The notes: generated by a model from the letters alone, not told the origin. DNA of 64,000 bases from Cyclobacteriaceae bacterium (GCA_019638255.1 JAHBUD010000001.1:1302001-1366000); one strand, 5' to 3'. Counted from the stretch's first letter, positions 55,509 to 63,376 are shown. Translations and numbers: made by a program.

Positions 55509-56003
55509 TTGAAAAAAATGAAACTTGAACGCCAGAACCTGATTATCAAAAAACTCGACCTGACCAACACAATACCCTATGATCTGTTGTTGCTGGCCGA
55601 TCCTTCAAAAGAATTAGTGGATCGATATTTAGAAAAGTCAGAAGTGTTTGCGGCTATTCAGGCAGATGAAATCCTTGGTGTTCTGGCATTGTATCCATTA
55701 ACCGATGATACGGCTGAAATTAAAAATCTTGCCGTTAAACCAGAATGCCAGGGGCAGGGTATTGGGAGTTATTTGATTGAAGAAGCTGTTAGGCATGCAA
55801 CCATCAGGAAACTCAAGACGGTATTCATCGGAACGGCAAATTCGAGTATCCGGCAATTGTCTTTGTATCAGAAGCTGGGTTTTCAAGTTATAGAAGTAAA
55901 GCACGACTATTTTATTCAGCACTATGCTGAGCCTATTTTTGAAAATGGCATTCAGGCCAGGCATATGATTGTACTGTCACAAGACCTGACACATCCAACA
56001 TGA
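55509..56003 (+). CDS. GNAT family N-acetyltransferase
   Basis: 164 residues. The acetyl-CoA site is visible as KNLAVKPECQGQGIGSYLIE (motif A with Q-x-x-G-x-G), followed by NSSIRQLSLYQKLGFQVIEV. The substrate is unknown. Its TGA stop overlaps the ATG of the following VOC gene. Confidence 0.9.
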   Translation: MKKMKLERQNLIIKKLDLTNTIPYDLLLLADPSKELVDRYLEKSEVFAAIQADEILGVLALYPLTDDTAEIKNLAVKPECQGQGIGSYLIEEAVRHATIRKLKTVFIGTANSSIRQLSLYQKLGFQVIEVKHDYFIQHYAEPIFENGIQARHMIVLSQDLTHPT

Positions 56004-56380
56004 ACCTAAACCAGGTTACTGTCCCCTCTCTGGATCTTCCAAAGGCAATTTCATTTTACCAGACATTGGGTTTAGCGCTTATCGTGGAGGCGCTTCCTTA
56101 TTATGCAAGATTTCTATGTACGGATGGCAACGCAACATTTTCGTTGCATTGGGTTGACCAACTGCCTGTTGGTGATGGAGTGCAAATTTATTTTGAGTGT
56201 GAAAACCTTGATGAATATGTCAAGGAGTTGATCAATAAAGGAATTGAGTTCGAAGAGCTACCGAGTGATAAAAGCTGGTTATGGCGAGAGGCCCGGTTGA
56301 AAGATTTGGATGACAACCAATTGATTTTATACTATGCCGGAGAGAACAGACTTAACCCGCCATGGCGGTTATCAAAATGA
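56000..56380 (+). CDS. VOC family (glyoxalase/bleomycin-resistance-like) protein
   Basis: 126 residues with the VOC beta-alpha-beta-beta-beta layout: SLDLPKAISFYQTLGL near the start and a C-terminal ARLKDLDDNQLILYYAGE. Metal ligands are only partly evident. Translationally coupled to the GNAT gene by ATGA overlap. Function uncertain. Confidence 0.85.
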   Translation: MNLNQVTVPSLDLPKAISFYQTLGLALIVEALPYYARFLCTDGNATFSLHWVDQLPVGDGVQIYFECENLDEYVKELINKGIEFEELPSDKSWLWREARLKDLDDNQLILYYAGENRLNPPWRLSK

Positions 56381-56385
56381 ATTTC

Positions 56386-56417
56386 ATCCCTGGTCTGTGT
56401 CGAAACAGACCATGGAT
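56386..56417. terminator. Hairpin between convergent VOC and copA genes
   Basis: Stem TGGTCTGT / ACAGACCA (56391-56398 with 56405-56412), extended by ATCC / GGAT after a one-base mismatch. It fills the 40-nt gap between two converging stops, so it probably acts as a two-way terminator, though neither side has a good T-run. Confidence 0.55.
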
Positions 56418-56420
56418 AAA

Positions 56421-58628
56421 TCAAATCTTCGCAAACCTCAACCTTAAACTATTACTCACCACACTCACCGAACTCAACGCCATGGCTGCACCGGCAATCA
56501 TGGGGTCGAGTAAGAAACCGTTGACAGGGTAGAGCACACCGGCTGCAATGGGAATACCGATCACATTATAGATAAATGCCCAGAATAAATTTTGTCTGAT
56601 GCCCCTTACCGTTTTGGTTGATAGATTCAGCGCTTTAGGAATGGAATTCAGATCAGACGTAATCAACGTCATCTTCGCTACATCCATGGCAATGTCGGTG
56701 CCTTTGCCCATGGCAATGCTCACATCGGCCTGCGCTAAAGCGTGCGCATCGTTGATGCCATCGCCTACCATGGCTACCACCTTGCCTTCATCTTGCAGTT
56801 GTTTTATGAAATCCGCTTTGCCCGAGGGTAGCATGTCGGCTTTGTAGTGTGTAAGTCCGATTTGACTGGCCACCGCTTTAGCCGTTTGTTCATTATCGCC
56901 TGTAAGCATGTATACATCAATGCCTTTTTTATGCAGGGCTTCAATGGCGACTTTGGAAGTAGCTTTTATTTTATCGGCAATGGCGATGACGGCCAGCACA
57001 TTTTTTGCGTTTGAAAAATACACCACGGTTTTTGCTTCTTCCTGAAGCTTGGTTGCCGTGGTCACCTGCGCATCAGCAAGCCGCACACCGTTTTCTTCCA
57101 TCAATTTGCGGTTGCCAACAAAATAGGAGGTACCGTTTACGGAGGCTTTAACCCCGCATGCGGTAATACTTTCAAACTGATCCACCGGAGTGGCTAGTAT
57201 TCCTTCTTCTTTCAGTTTATTCACCACGGCTTCGGCCAGCGGGTGTTCCGATTGTGCTTCCATGGCATACAGGATTTTCTTCGCATCTGCATCATCCGTT
57301 TCCCAATGTAAATCCGTTACCACCGGTTTTCCTTCGGTGATGGTTCCGGTTTTATCGAGGATGATGGCATTCACCTGGTGCGCCAGTTCCAGGCTCTCAG
57401 CATCTTTAATTAAGATGTTGTTCTCCGCACCTTTGCCCACGCCCACCATAATGGCTGTGGGTGTGGCTAACCCTAACGCACACGGACACGCAATCACCAA
57501 TACCGTTATGGATGTGAGCAAGGCATGGGTGAAGGCATTGTCACCACCGATAATCATCCAGGTAATGAACGTGAGGATGGAAATACCGATGACAATGGGA
57601 ACAAAAATTCCAGCAATCTTATCCACCAGTTTTTGCACGGGTGCTTTACTGCCTTGTGCTTCCTGCACCATCTTGATGATATGCGCCAGCAACGTATCGG
57701 CACCTACTTTTTCTGCTTCAAATTCAAAACTTCCTTTTTGGTTGATGGTACCCGCAAACACTTTTTCGCCAGCTGTTTTTTCTACCGGCACCGGTTCCCC
57801 GCTGATCATGCTTTCATCGACATACGAATTACCGGAGGTCACCACACCATCTACCGGAATTTTTTCACCCGGCCGAACGATGATCGTGTACCTTGGTTGA
57901 ACGGAGGCGATGGGCAATTCCATTTCCACACCATCTACTTTGGCGCGTACCGTTTTGGGTTGCAGGCCCATTAATTTTTTGATGGCCGAGGATGTGCTGG
58001 ACTTGGCCCGTTCTTCCAACAGCTTACCCAATGAAATAAACGTGATGATGACTGCGACCGCTTCATAGTATACGTGGGCATGTATGCCGCGGCTGTGCCA
58101 GAACTCCGGAAAAAATGTGTTGAATACACTGAACAAAAACGCAATGCCGGTGGAAAGCGCTACCAGCGTATCCATGTTGGCTTTGCCAAAGCGCGCCTGT
58201 TTAACTGCATGAATAAAAAACGAGCGTCCGAAGTAAAACACCACCGGTGCCGACAGGAGCATGGAAATATATGTGCCCGGTTGCCAGTCCATAAAGAACA
58301 TGCCGATGATAACCACGGGCACCGACAACACAGCCGAGCCGATGGTGCGGTTTTTAATTTCTGTATACTGCTTTTGTTGTGCTGCTTCCTTTACCGCTTG
58401 CGGGTCTTCCACATCCACCACCAGGTCGTACCCGATGGCGCGCACGGCCTGTTGCAAATCCTGAAGCTTGGCTGTGGCCGGATCAAACTCCACCAGGGCC
58501 GTTTGGTTGGCAAAGTTTACCGAGGCCGCTTTTACGCCTGTGGTGTTTTTCAACATGGACTCCACACTCACCGCGCAGGCGGCACACGTCATTTCCAGTA
58601 CGGGGAAGGATTGCTTTACAGTAGCCAT
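56421..58628 (-). CDS. copA: Copper-exporting P-type ATPase
   Basis: 735 residues, P1B-type. One N-terminal HMA domain with M-T-C15-A-A-C18, then membrane helices, actuator loop with [15 protein letters not shown], the ion-binding C381-P-C383 in [15 protein letters not shown], phosphorylated D425 in DKTGTITEG, the H462-P463 pair of SEHPLAEAV, and the hinge motif [14 protein letters not shown]. All catalytic residues are present. It exports Cu(I) or Ag(I) from the cytoplasm. It is not next to the cus cluster but should act with it. Confidence 0.95.
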   Translation of the reverse strand: MATVKQSFPVLEMTCAACAVSVESMLKNTTGVKAASVNFANQTALVEFDPATAKLQDLQQAVRAIGYDLVVDVEDPQAVKEAAQQKQYTEIKNRTIGSAVLSVPVVIIGMFFMDWQPGTYISMLLSAPVVFYFGRSFFIHAVKQARFGKANMDTLVALSTGIAFLFSVFNTFFPEFWHSRGIHAHVYYEAVAVIITFISLGKLLEERAKSSTSSAIKKLMGLQPKTVRAKVDGVEMELPIASVQPRYTIIVRPGEKIPVDGVVTSGNSYVDESMISGEPVPVEKTAGEKVFAGTINQKGSFEFEAEKVGADTLLAHIIKMVQEAQGSKAPVQKLVDKIAGIFVPIVIGISILTFITWMIIGGDNAFTHALLTSITVLVIACPCALGLATPTAIMVGVGKGAENNILIKDAESLELAHQVNAIILDKTGTITEGKPVVTDLHWETDDADAKKILYAMEAQSEHPLAEAVVNKLKEEGILATPVDQFESITACGVKASVNGTSYFVGNRKLMEENGVRLADAQVTTATKLQEEAKTVVYFSNAKNVLAVIAIADKIKATSKVAIEALHKKGIDVYMLTGDNEQTAKAVASQIGLTHYKADMLPSGKADFIKQLQDEGKVVAMVGDGINDAHALAQADVSIAMGKGTDIAMDVAKMTLITSDLNSIPKALNLSTKTVRGIRQNLFWAFIYNVIGIPIAAGVLYPVNGFLLDPMIAGAAMALSSVSVVSNSLRLRFAKI

Positions 58629-58784
58629 AATTCATTGCTTACATTTACTAACAATAATACAGGCAAACCAACTTTTTGGTTTTACACAATTACGGGTTTG
58701 GGTTACAGGATACTATGAATTTGCGGCAAAAAGGGTGATATTTATTTTGTGCAATGAATAAACATGGATGTTGGCACCAAGCGC

Positions 58785-59228
58785 ATGAGACAACTACTAA
58801 TAATTTTCGGACTTACAATTATAACGTGTGATTTATTAGCGTGTGAGTGTCTTCCTATTCTGACTCTTGAGCAACAATTCAAAAAAGCGGATATAGTATT
58901 CTATGCAAAAGTTCAATCTTTAAACGACAAAAACGTTAAGGGTTTCAGAGAAACCATGCATTTCACTTTAGACTCACTGTACACTGACAAAGGTGGATAT
59001 CACCCAACTTTAAGAGTAAAAGAAGTTTATAAAGGAAAACTAGAGAAAGACATTGAATTAAATATTAAATCTAATTGGGGACTTTGTGACGTATTCTTCA
59101 AGACAGGCACGTACTATATTGTATTTGGTTACTTTGACAAAGACGGACTGATTCAGACAAGTATTTGCACTCCGACAACTATGGTGACGGACAAACAATT
59201 AATCCGACAAATTAAAAAGTTAAAATAA
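58785..59228 (+). CDS. TIMP/NTR-like secreted protein (cassette 1)
   Basis: 147 residues from MRQLLIIFGL; an in-frame ATG at 58764 lies before the cassette boundary and is unlikely. A signal peptide ends at LLA, so the mature chain begins C20-E-C22-LPI, followed by QQFKKADIVFYAKVQSL, the pattern of bacterial TIMP/netrin-like domains whose N-terminal Cys is at the mature end. Two more Cys (CDVF, SICTP) could form disulfides. The stop is 7 nt before the R'' box of attC A, and the start codon lies within the cassette's terminal inverted repeat. Confidence 0.75.
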   Translation: MRQLLIIFGLTIITCDLLACECLPILTLEQQFKKADIVFYAKVQSLNDKNVKGFRETMHFTLDSLYTDKGGYHPTLRVKEVYKGKLEKDIELNIKSNWGLCDVFFKTGTYYIVFGYFDKDGLIQTSICTPTTMVTDKQLIRQIKKLK

Positions 59229-59235
59229 TGCGCCA

Positions 59236-59368
59236 GCTGCCAACACCAGGTTTGTTTAATGGCGGGCGACACAGTCGCCCGTAGTGTAAACAAGTTTATT
59301 TATATTCGTGTAGGCGGACAAATCCGTTGGATTTATCCGCCACTAAACAAACCCAAATCGTTGGCAGC
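59236..59368 (+). other. attC A recombination site
   Basis: R'' GCTGCCAAC (59236-59244), L'' GGTTTGTTTA (59249-59258), L' TAAACAAACC (59344-59353), R' GTTGGCAGC (59360-59368); the spacers between R and L are unequal (4 and 6 nt), as in attC sites. The centre holds two more hairpins, GGGCGAC/GTCGCCC and GGCGGACAAATCC/GGATTTATCCGCC. The expected strand-transfer point is between 59360 and 59361. About 105 bp of the core is nearly identical to attC D. Confidence 0.85.
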
Positions 59369-59423
59369 AACCATATTAGACCCAGCAACAACGACAATTT
59401 GACGAATGAAATATTAAATTAAA

Positions 59424-60299
59424 ATGGCAAAAAAAACAGGAACTACAACGACACCACCTCTTGGATTTAACTTGGTAAACCTCATTGCACCTAATGACCC
59501 AACTAATTTAACCATTATTGGAACTAACGGCACTTGGGACATAAGACAACATCCAAATTTTGCCAATAATAGACAAGCAATCAATTCCAGAGTTCATGCC
59601 GCTGTTACTTATATCGCAGACCATGCCGACTTGGGTTTTGTAAAAGAGGATGAAATTTTAGACGAATTAATTTTCTTATGCTTATCATTCTCTTATTTGA
59701 CATCCAATGCGGTTACCATGAACCAATCTGCAATGTATTCAAGAATAAGTTTTCTGCAAGTTGGTGACGGATTTCCAAGAGACAGAGGAATAACAGGAAT
59801 AGCCCCCATTATTGCTACTGAACAAGAATTGACTACTTCAATAAATCAAATGCTTTCTCTTTTTACACAAAACAAAACGAACTATCATATTGACGTTATT
59901 ATTCAATTTTGGCTTGACATACTTTCTTGTTGGTCTTTAGAAAATTTATTTTTAGGAGCATGTACAATTTTAGAGATAATCAAACAATGCGAGAGACGTA
60001 GAACAGGAAATAATAACTTACATTTTTATAATGCAATAACTTCTGTTTCTACTTATTTAGGTATAACCGTATTAAATAGAGATTGGATAAATATGCGAAA
60101 TGACATTATACATGACGGACATTTATCAAGCACTCATTTCCCCAATAAGACAAAGTTTGAATGTATTGAAGTTTGTGAGGATGTAATGATGTGGATTGAC
60201 GAGTTTATACATAAAATATTTAATCTTGGAGCAGTCAAACAACAAAGGTTTCAAAGAGGCTCATTAGCACAACTTAATAGTTATACGACATGGGCATAA
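59424..60299 (+). CDS. HEPN-like protein, first gene of two-gene cassette 2
   Basis: 291 residues, soluble, AT-rich gene. The C-terminal third is helical and has the classical HEPN ribonuclease motif R225-N226-x3-H230 in MRNDIIHDGH, preceded by a helix with NAITSVSTYLGITV. HEPN RNases are common in abortive infection and toxin-antitoxin systems. The gene lies 55 nt after attC A and 7 nt before the next ORF in the same cassette. A role in defence is inferred from domain and context only. Confidence 0.7.
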   Translation: MAKKTGTTTTPPLGFNLVNLIAPNDPTNLTIIGTNGTWDIRQHPNFANNRQAINSRVHAAVTYIADHADLGFVKEDEILDELIFLCLSFSYLTSNAVTMNQSAMYSRISFLQVGDGFPRDRGITGIAPIIATEQELTTSINQMLSLFTQNKTNYHIDVIIQFWLDILSCWSLENLFLGACTILEIIKQCERRRTGNNNLHFYNAITSVSTYLGITVLNRDWINMRNDIIHDGHLSSTHFPNKTKFECIEVCEDVMMWIDEFIHKIFNLGAVKQQRFQRGSLAQLNSYTTWA

Positions 60300-60306
60300 A
60301 ACACAG

Positions 60307-61209
60307 ATGAAAAATATGATAACTGATATTAAACAAGACTGTCTATTAGGACGAAATATTCAAAAAATTGAACCAATTACAAGCACAACTATTGAATACT
60401 ACGAAGACACCGTTGGAAATGTAAAAGTAACTCTTGTTGCATACAATGAATTAATGACAGGAGATTTTGAAAGATATATTTTCGCAGGAATTACAAGAAA
60501 CGCATTTGAAGACAAACAAGCTCCACCTTTAATTGATAGCCAATTTATCAGAGACGGCTACAAATCCCATAATCCACCAATGGACTTTAAAGAAAAAGCG
60601 CATCGTTTTTTAAAATACCTATATGAACATGGAGGCAGAGAGAACGAAAAATTTGAATTAAATTCAACAAAGGACTTTCCACTTGCATATGCAGAACCAG
60701 AAGAATTTATTAGGGTTGTAGAGTATTTAGAAAAGCAAAATTGGATTGACGTTAACCGAACTCATAAAATTGGAGCTATGGCAAGTCAACGGATTTATAT
60801 GGGAGTTGAATTGACAACGTGGGGAATGGACGAAATTGAGAAACATCTTCCGCAACTTCCACTCATAGGACTTGTTGACCAAAAGATTTCGACAGGCAAT
60901 ATTGCAGTTGACGAAAAAATAAATCACGCTAAAAATCTATTTTTTAAAACAGGTTCAACCCTTGACGACAAACGTTCGGCTTGTGAAACGTTGAGTTATG
61001 TATTAGAACCATTACGAGATAGTTTAGCAACATTCTTTTCTGCATCTGATGTTAGTGACTTCTTTCAAATTGTAAACCGTTTTGACATTCGACACAATAA
61101 AAGCATGACAATAAATCTTACTCACGAAGAGCAATTAGAATGGATATTCTACACCCTTTTAAACACCATAACGACATTTGTGAAACTAAAAAAGAAAACA
61201 AGACTATAA
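60307..61209 (+). CDS. Unknown protein with RHNK-type C-terminus, second gene of cassette 2
   Basis: 300 residues. A middle part (about 93-180) looks like a winged helix (FKEKAHRFLKYLYEHGG to ELTTWGMDEIEKH). The C-terminal domain (about 200-300) contains VNRFDIRHNKS, where R258-x4-H263 fits a second HEPN-like motif, and a final helix (LEWIFYTLLNTITTFVKL) as in several abortive-infection-like proteins. It is separated by 7 nt from the first gene and its stop is 6 nt before attC B. A two-gene defence or toxin module is the best guess. Confidence 0.65.
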   Translation: MKNMITDIKQDCLLGRNIQKIEPITSTTIEYYEDTVGNVKVTLVAYNELMTGDFERYIFAGITRNAFEDKQAPPLIDSQFIRDGYKSHNPPMDFKEKAHRFLKYLYEHGGRENEKFELNSTKDFPLAYAEPEEFIRVVEYLEKQNWIDVNRTHKIGAMASQRIYMGVELTTWGMDEIEKHLPQLPLIGLVDQKISTGNIAVDEKINHAKNLFFKTGSTLDDKRSACETLSYVLEPLRDSLATFFSASDVSDFFQIVNRFDIRHNKSMTINLTHEEQLEWIFYTLLNTITTFVKLKKKTRL

Positions 61210-61215
61210 ATGGCA

Positions 61216-61351
61216 GCTGCCAACAGCACCTACCCAAAAGTGGCGGTTCAGTCGTTAAATGAAGCTTTGTGCTTCGTATCAAGTTCAGTGGTGGCGGATA
61301 GTTTTGTGCTTCGAAATCGCCACCTTCGGGTAGCTGCCAACCGTTACCGCC
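61216..61351 (+). other. attC B recombination site
   Basis: R'' GCTGCCAAC (61216-61224), inner arms CTACCC (61230-61235) with GGGTAG (61328-61333) and GTGGCG (61240-61245) with CGCCAC (61318-61323), R' GTTACCGCC (61343-61351). The core is unlike the other four sites, so it is a third attC type. R'' and R' share only AAC/GTT here because R' comes from the next cassette. Confidence 0.78.
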
Positions 61352-61395
61352 AATACGCGGACAGAGAAATCAAGAATCAAAAAATAAATAGACTA

Positions 61396-61513
61396 TTGAC
61401 TTGTCCGCAGATAATGACGGCTACTTTTGACTTGTTCGTTTCCGCAGACAGTGACGTAACGGGTAACTTTTGACTTGCTCGTTTTCGTAGACAATAAAGT
61501 AACTCTTGACTTG
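61396..61513 (+). repeat. Four imperfect direct repeats around TTGACTTG
   Basis: TTGACTTG occurs at 61396, 61427, 61470 and 61506, each followed at varied distance by a C/GNAGA block and (three times) GTAAC. The spacing of 31, 43 and 36 nt is uneven, so this is a degenerate repeat rather than a CRISPR or iteron array. Confidence 0.6.
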
Positions 61514-61589
61514 GTGCAAAATTCCTGGTTAAAGTTTCAGCAGACAATTCAGTAACGCGAGACAGCGCCCCCCGAGCGACTAAAGAGAA

Positions 61590-61613
61590 CGCGCGTAAGC
61601 GCGAATTTTTTTT
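61590..61613 (+). terminator. Terminator-like hairpin in the ORF-less cassette
   Basis: Stem CGCGC / GCGCG with loop GTAA, then AA and eight T. It would end a plus-strand transcript of about 240 nt from the cassette start, in line with a non-coding RNA. Confidence 0.6.
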
Positions 61614-61783
61614 AGGTTTGGCGAAGGATATTTTGAAAAATCGCCTTAAAAATTTTTTTTAGACAATTTTGACCTAAATGACGACCTAACAGACAACGTT
61701 TGGTAAGGTTGGAGCCAGACGCGTCCAAAAAAGTTAGCTGTGGACTCTATCGAGTCATAAAAATTAAACGGTGGACGCGTACT

Positions 61784-61955
61784 GGCGGTAACAACAGGTT
61801 TGTGCCAGCTTGCGGGTGATGTGTGGCTATGAAGTTTTCGTTTCTTTACTTAGTTTCGTAACGGTAGACTGCTTGGACTGGTCGGGCTTGCCATTCGTTC
61901 CTCATTTAGCAAGCCTTCCTATCCGCAAGCCGTCACAAACCCAAACGTTGGTAGC
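61784..61955 (+). other. attC C recombination site
   Basis: R'' GGCGGTAAC (61784-61792), then GGTTTGTG pairing with CACAAACC, CTTGCGG with CCGCAAG, an inner hairpin GGCTTGC/GCAAGCC, and R' GTTGGTAGC (61947-61955). At 172 bp it resembles attC E (shared GGGTGATGTGT block and the inner hairpin with TTCRTTCC-like loop), so C and E form one subfamily. Confidence 0.8.
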
Positions 61956-61988
61956 AATGCCCTCACGGACAAATTCTCCACTGAAAAA

Positions 61989-62609
61989 ATGACGACAAAC
62001 ACTGACTCGTTGGACAATTTGGAGTTAACTGACAAAATAGTTCGAATAAAAAAGGACTTACCAATCCTTGAGTTAGTTAACCATTACGTGACACTTAACT
62101 CAAGAGGTAAAGTCTTTCATGGAACCTGTCCACTTTGCCTTTCTGCGGACGGACTTTATGTAATGCCATATAAAAATACCTTTAGATGTTATGGCTGTGG
62201 GAACAGTGGAGACCCAATTAGTTTTATCATGAAGTATGAAAATATTCAATTTAAAGAAGCTGTGGACTTTATTGTAACTAAGTTCTTCAATACTTTGGGT
62301 TATCCTGAGAATCTTACAACCGACATTATGAGAGGAGATGTTTATGTTCTTGGGCTGGTGGACAAGCATTTTTACATTGGCTTTACTCGAAATTTTGAAA
62401 AAAGAATGACTGACCATTTCAACGGCAACGGTTCCTTGTGGACAAAGAAGTTTAAACCAGAACAGATTCTTGAGAGATTTCAAAAAAAGACCCTTAACTA
62501 CGAGAACTTCTTGACTGAAAAATATATAAATGAATACGGGTACGACAGAGTAAGAGGTGGAGACCATATTTTCTTTAGTAAGAAGTATAACGCAAACCGA
62601 CACAAATGA
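61989..62609 (+). CDS. Primase-like zinc-ribbon/GIY-YIG nuclease fusion (cassette 4)
   Basis: 206 residues. The N-terminal half matches the zinc finger of DnaG primases: ILELVNHYVTLNSRGKVFHG, C47-P-L-C50, FRCYGCGNSGDPISFIMKYE (C67, C70); DnaG has CxxH in the first pair, here CxxC. The C-terminal half (about 114-206) is a GIY-YIG nuclease domain: GDVYVL, Y129-I-G131, R139 in FEKRMTDHF, a Glu in NYENFLTEKYI and the closing YDRVRGGDH. It probably binds and cuts DNA. I know of no described protein with this pairing. It starts 41 nt after the attC C crossover. Confidence 0.75.
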   Translation: MTTNTDSLDNLELTDKIVRIKKDLPILELVNHYVTLNSRGKVFHGTCPLCLSADGLYVMPYKNTFRCYGCGNSGDPISFIMKYENIQFKEAVDFIVTKFFNTLGYPENLTTDIMRGDVYVLGLVDKHFYIGFTRNFEKRMTDHFNGNGSLWTKKFKPEQILERFQKKTLNYENFLTEKYINEYGYDRVRGGDHIFFSKKYNANRHK

Positions 62610-62650
62610 AACGACTGACAACAAAACACGAGAGGACTAGTGAGGGCACA

Positions 62651-62784
62651 GCTACCAACACCGGGTTTGTTTAATGGCGGGCGACACAGTCGCCCGAAAG
62701 TGTAAACAAGTTTACTTATATTCGTGTAGGCGGACAAATCCGTTGGATTTATCCGCCACTAAACAAACCCAACACGTTGTGCAC
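62651..62784 (+). other. attC D recombination site
   Basis: R'' GCTACCAAC (62651-62659), L'' GGGTTTGTTTA, L' TAAACAAACCC, R' GTTGTGCAC (62776-62784). The core with its two internal hairpins is nearly identical to attC A (few differences over about 105 bp) although the flanking R boxes differ, as expected for sites whose ends come from different cassettes. Confidence 0.85.
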
Positions 62785-62812
62785 AATTACCCCAGACAAA
62801 AACGACTAATGA

Positions 62813-63187
62813 ATGTTTGACTCATTCGGAAATAAAGTAAAAATCAAAGACTCACCTGAGACACGAGAGAAAGGACTTGCAGGTAAAACTGGTGACGTTC
62901 ACGGCCAGACGACACCTTCAATGATGGACGTTGAAGTAATTGGAACACCAAAGACCGACTTTGCCATTAACGTTTACTTTGACGACTTAAAATCCTCATA
63001 CTGGTTTGACGAAGAATTGCTTGAGACTATTGATTATGGACAAGGTTCAGTGATAACACTTGACGGTGTAGATAAAAAATGGACAAAAGGACAAAATAGA
63101 CAATGGATTGAAGAGAATACAACGCAGACAATAATTCAATCGACAACAAAAACGCCAGACAAAAAATGGTGGGAATTTTGGAAATGA
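62813..63187 (+). CDS. Small protein of unknown family (cassette 5)
   Basis: 124 residues, soluble. A small beta-barrel-like N-terminal part (GNKVKIKDSPETREKGLAGK and TTPSMMDVEVIGTP) with a WFDEELLETIDYG segment, then a polar linker and an aromatic tail KKWWEFWK. The first part resembles small KOW/SH3-like conserved proteins, but I cannot name a family. It lies 36 nt after the attC D crossover and 14 nt before attC E. Confidence 0.65.
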   Translation: MFDSFGNKVKIKDSPETREKGLAGKTGDVHGQTTPSMMDVEVIGTPKTDFAINVYFDDLKSSYWFDEELLETIDYGQGSVITLDGVDKKWTKGQNRQWIEENTTQTIIQSTTKTPDKKWWEFWK

Positions 63188-63201
63188 GTGAAGGGGTAAC
63201 T

Positions 63202-63376
63202 GTGCACAACACCAGGTTTGGTCAATGGCGGGGTGATGTGTAAGTATAAATTTTTATCTTCGCTACAACGTTTGCCCACTGCGGACAGTGACGACCTTGT
63301 CGGCCTTAGCATTCCGCGATGCTTCATTGCTAAGGCCTCCTAAGCCCGCCACTGCCCAAACCCAAACGTTGTGGCC
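63202..63376 (+). other. attC E recombination site
   Basis: R'' GTGCACAAC (63202-63210), GGTTTGG pairing with CCAAACC, TGGCGGG with CCCGCCA, an inner hairpin GGCCTTAGC/GCTAAGGCC, and R' GTTGTGGCC (63368-63376). 175 bp; same subfamily as attC C. The gap between the cassette 5 gene and blaI (63188-63551) is filled by this site and, further on, the blaI promoter. Confidence 0.8.

Larger units (their letters stand above)
61344..61783 (+). other. ORF-less cassette 3 (about 440 bp)
   Basis: Between attC B and the R'' of attC C no credible coding region exists on either strand. It holds four imperfect direct repeats around TTGACTTG, a terminator-like hairpin with T8 (61590-61613), and nested inverted repeats ACGCGTCC (61719-61726) / GGACGCGT (61773-61780) enclosing GACTC/GAGTC (61743-61756). 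It could encode a small RNA or act as a promoter or terminator cassette; nothing decides this from sequence alone. Confidence 0.6.
58771..63368 (+). mobile_element. Integron-type gene-cassette array without visible integrase (CALIN-like)
   Basis: Five complete cassettes and the start of a sixth. Each is bounded by a palindromic attC-like site with R'' ending AAC and R' starting GTT; all genes read plus and each ORF is followed within 6-41 nt by an attC. Cassette first bases (after the G of GTT) are complementary to the same cassette's own last 9 bases, not to its neighbour's, as expected if each unit was inserted as a circle: TTGGCAGC/GCTGCCAAC, TTACCGCC/GGCGGTAAC, TTGGTAGC/GCTACCAAC, TTGTGCAC/GTGCACAAC, and for the first unit TTGGCACC/GCTGCCAAC with one mismatch. 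No intI gene is in the window; it may lie beyond the right edge or be absent. Confidence 0.85.

Noticed and set aside
57190..57900. 236-codon ORF antisense to copA
   Set aside because: Shadow of copA, whose catalytic motifs fix the true strand and frame.
58629..58769. Search for an attI site or intI between copA and the first cassette
   Set aside because: Only a small AAACCAA/TTGGTTT hairpin and no attC-like palindrome or integrase frame is present; attI cannot be named from sequence alone.
61210..61473. 87-codon plus-strand ORF starting ATGGCAGCTGCC
   Set aside because: It runs straight across attC B and ends in the repeats of the ORF-less cassette; the apparent protein is a translation of the recombination site.
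59236..63376. Repeated palindromes as a CRISPR array or IS terminal repeats
   Set aside because: Units are 133-175 bp with unequal, gene-bearing gaps, no short identical repeats with uniform spacers, no cas genes and no transposase. Cassette-end complementarity fits integron attC sites instead.
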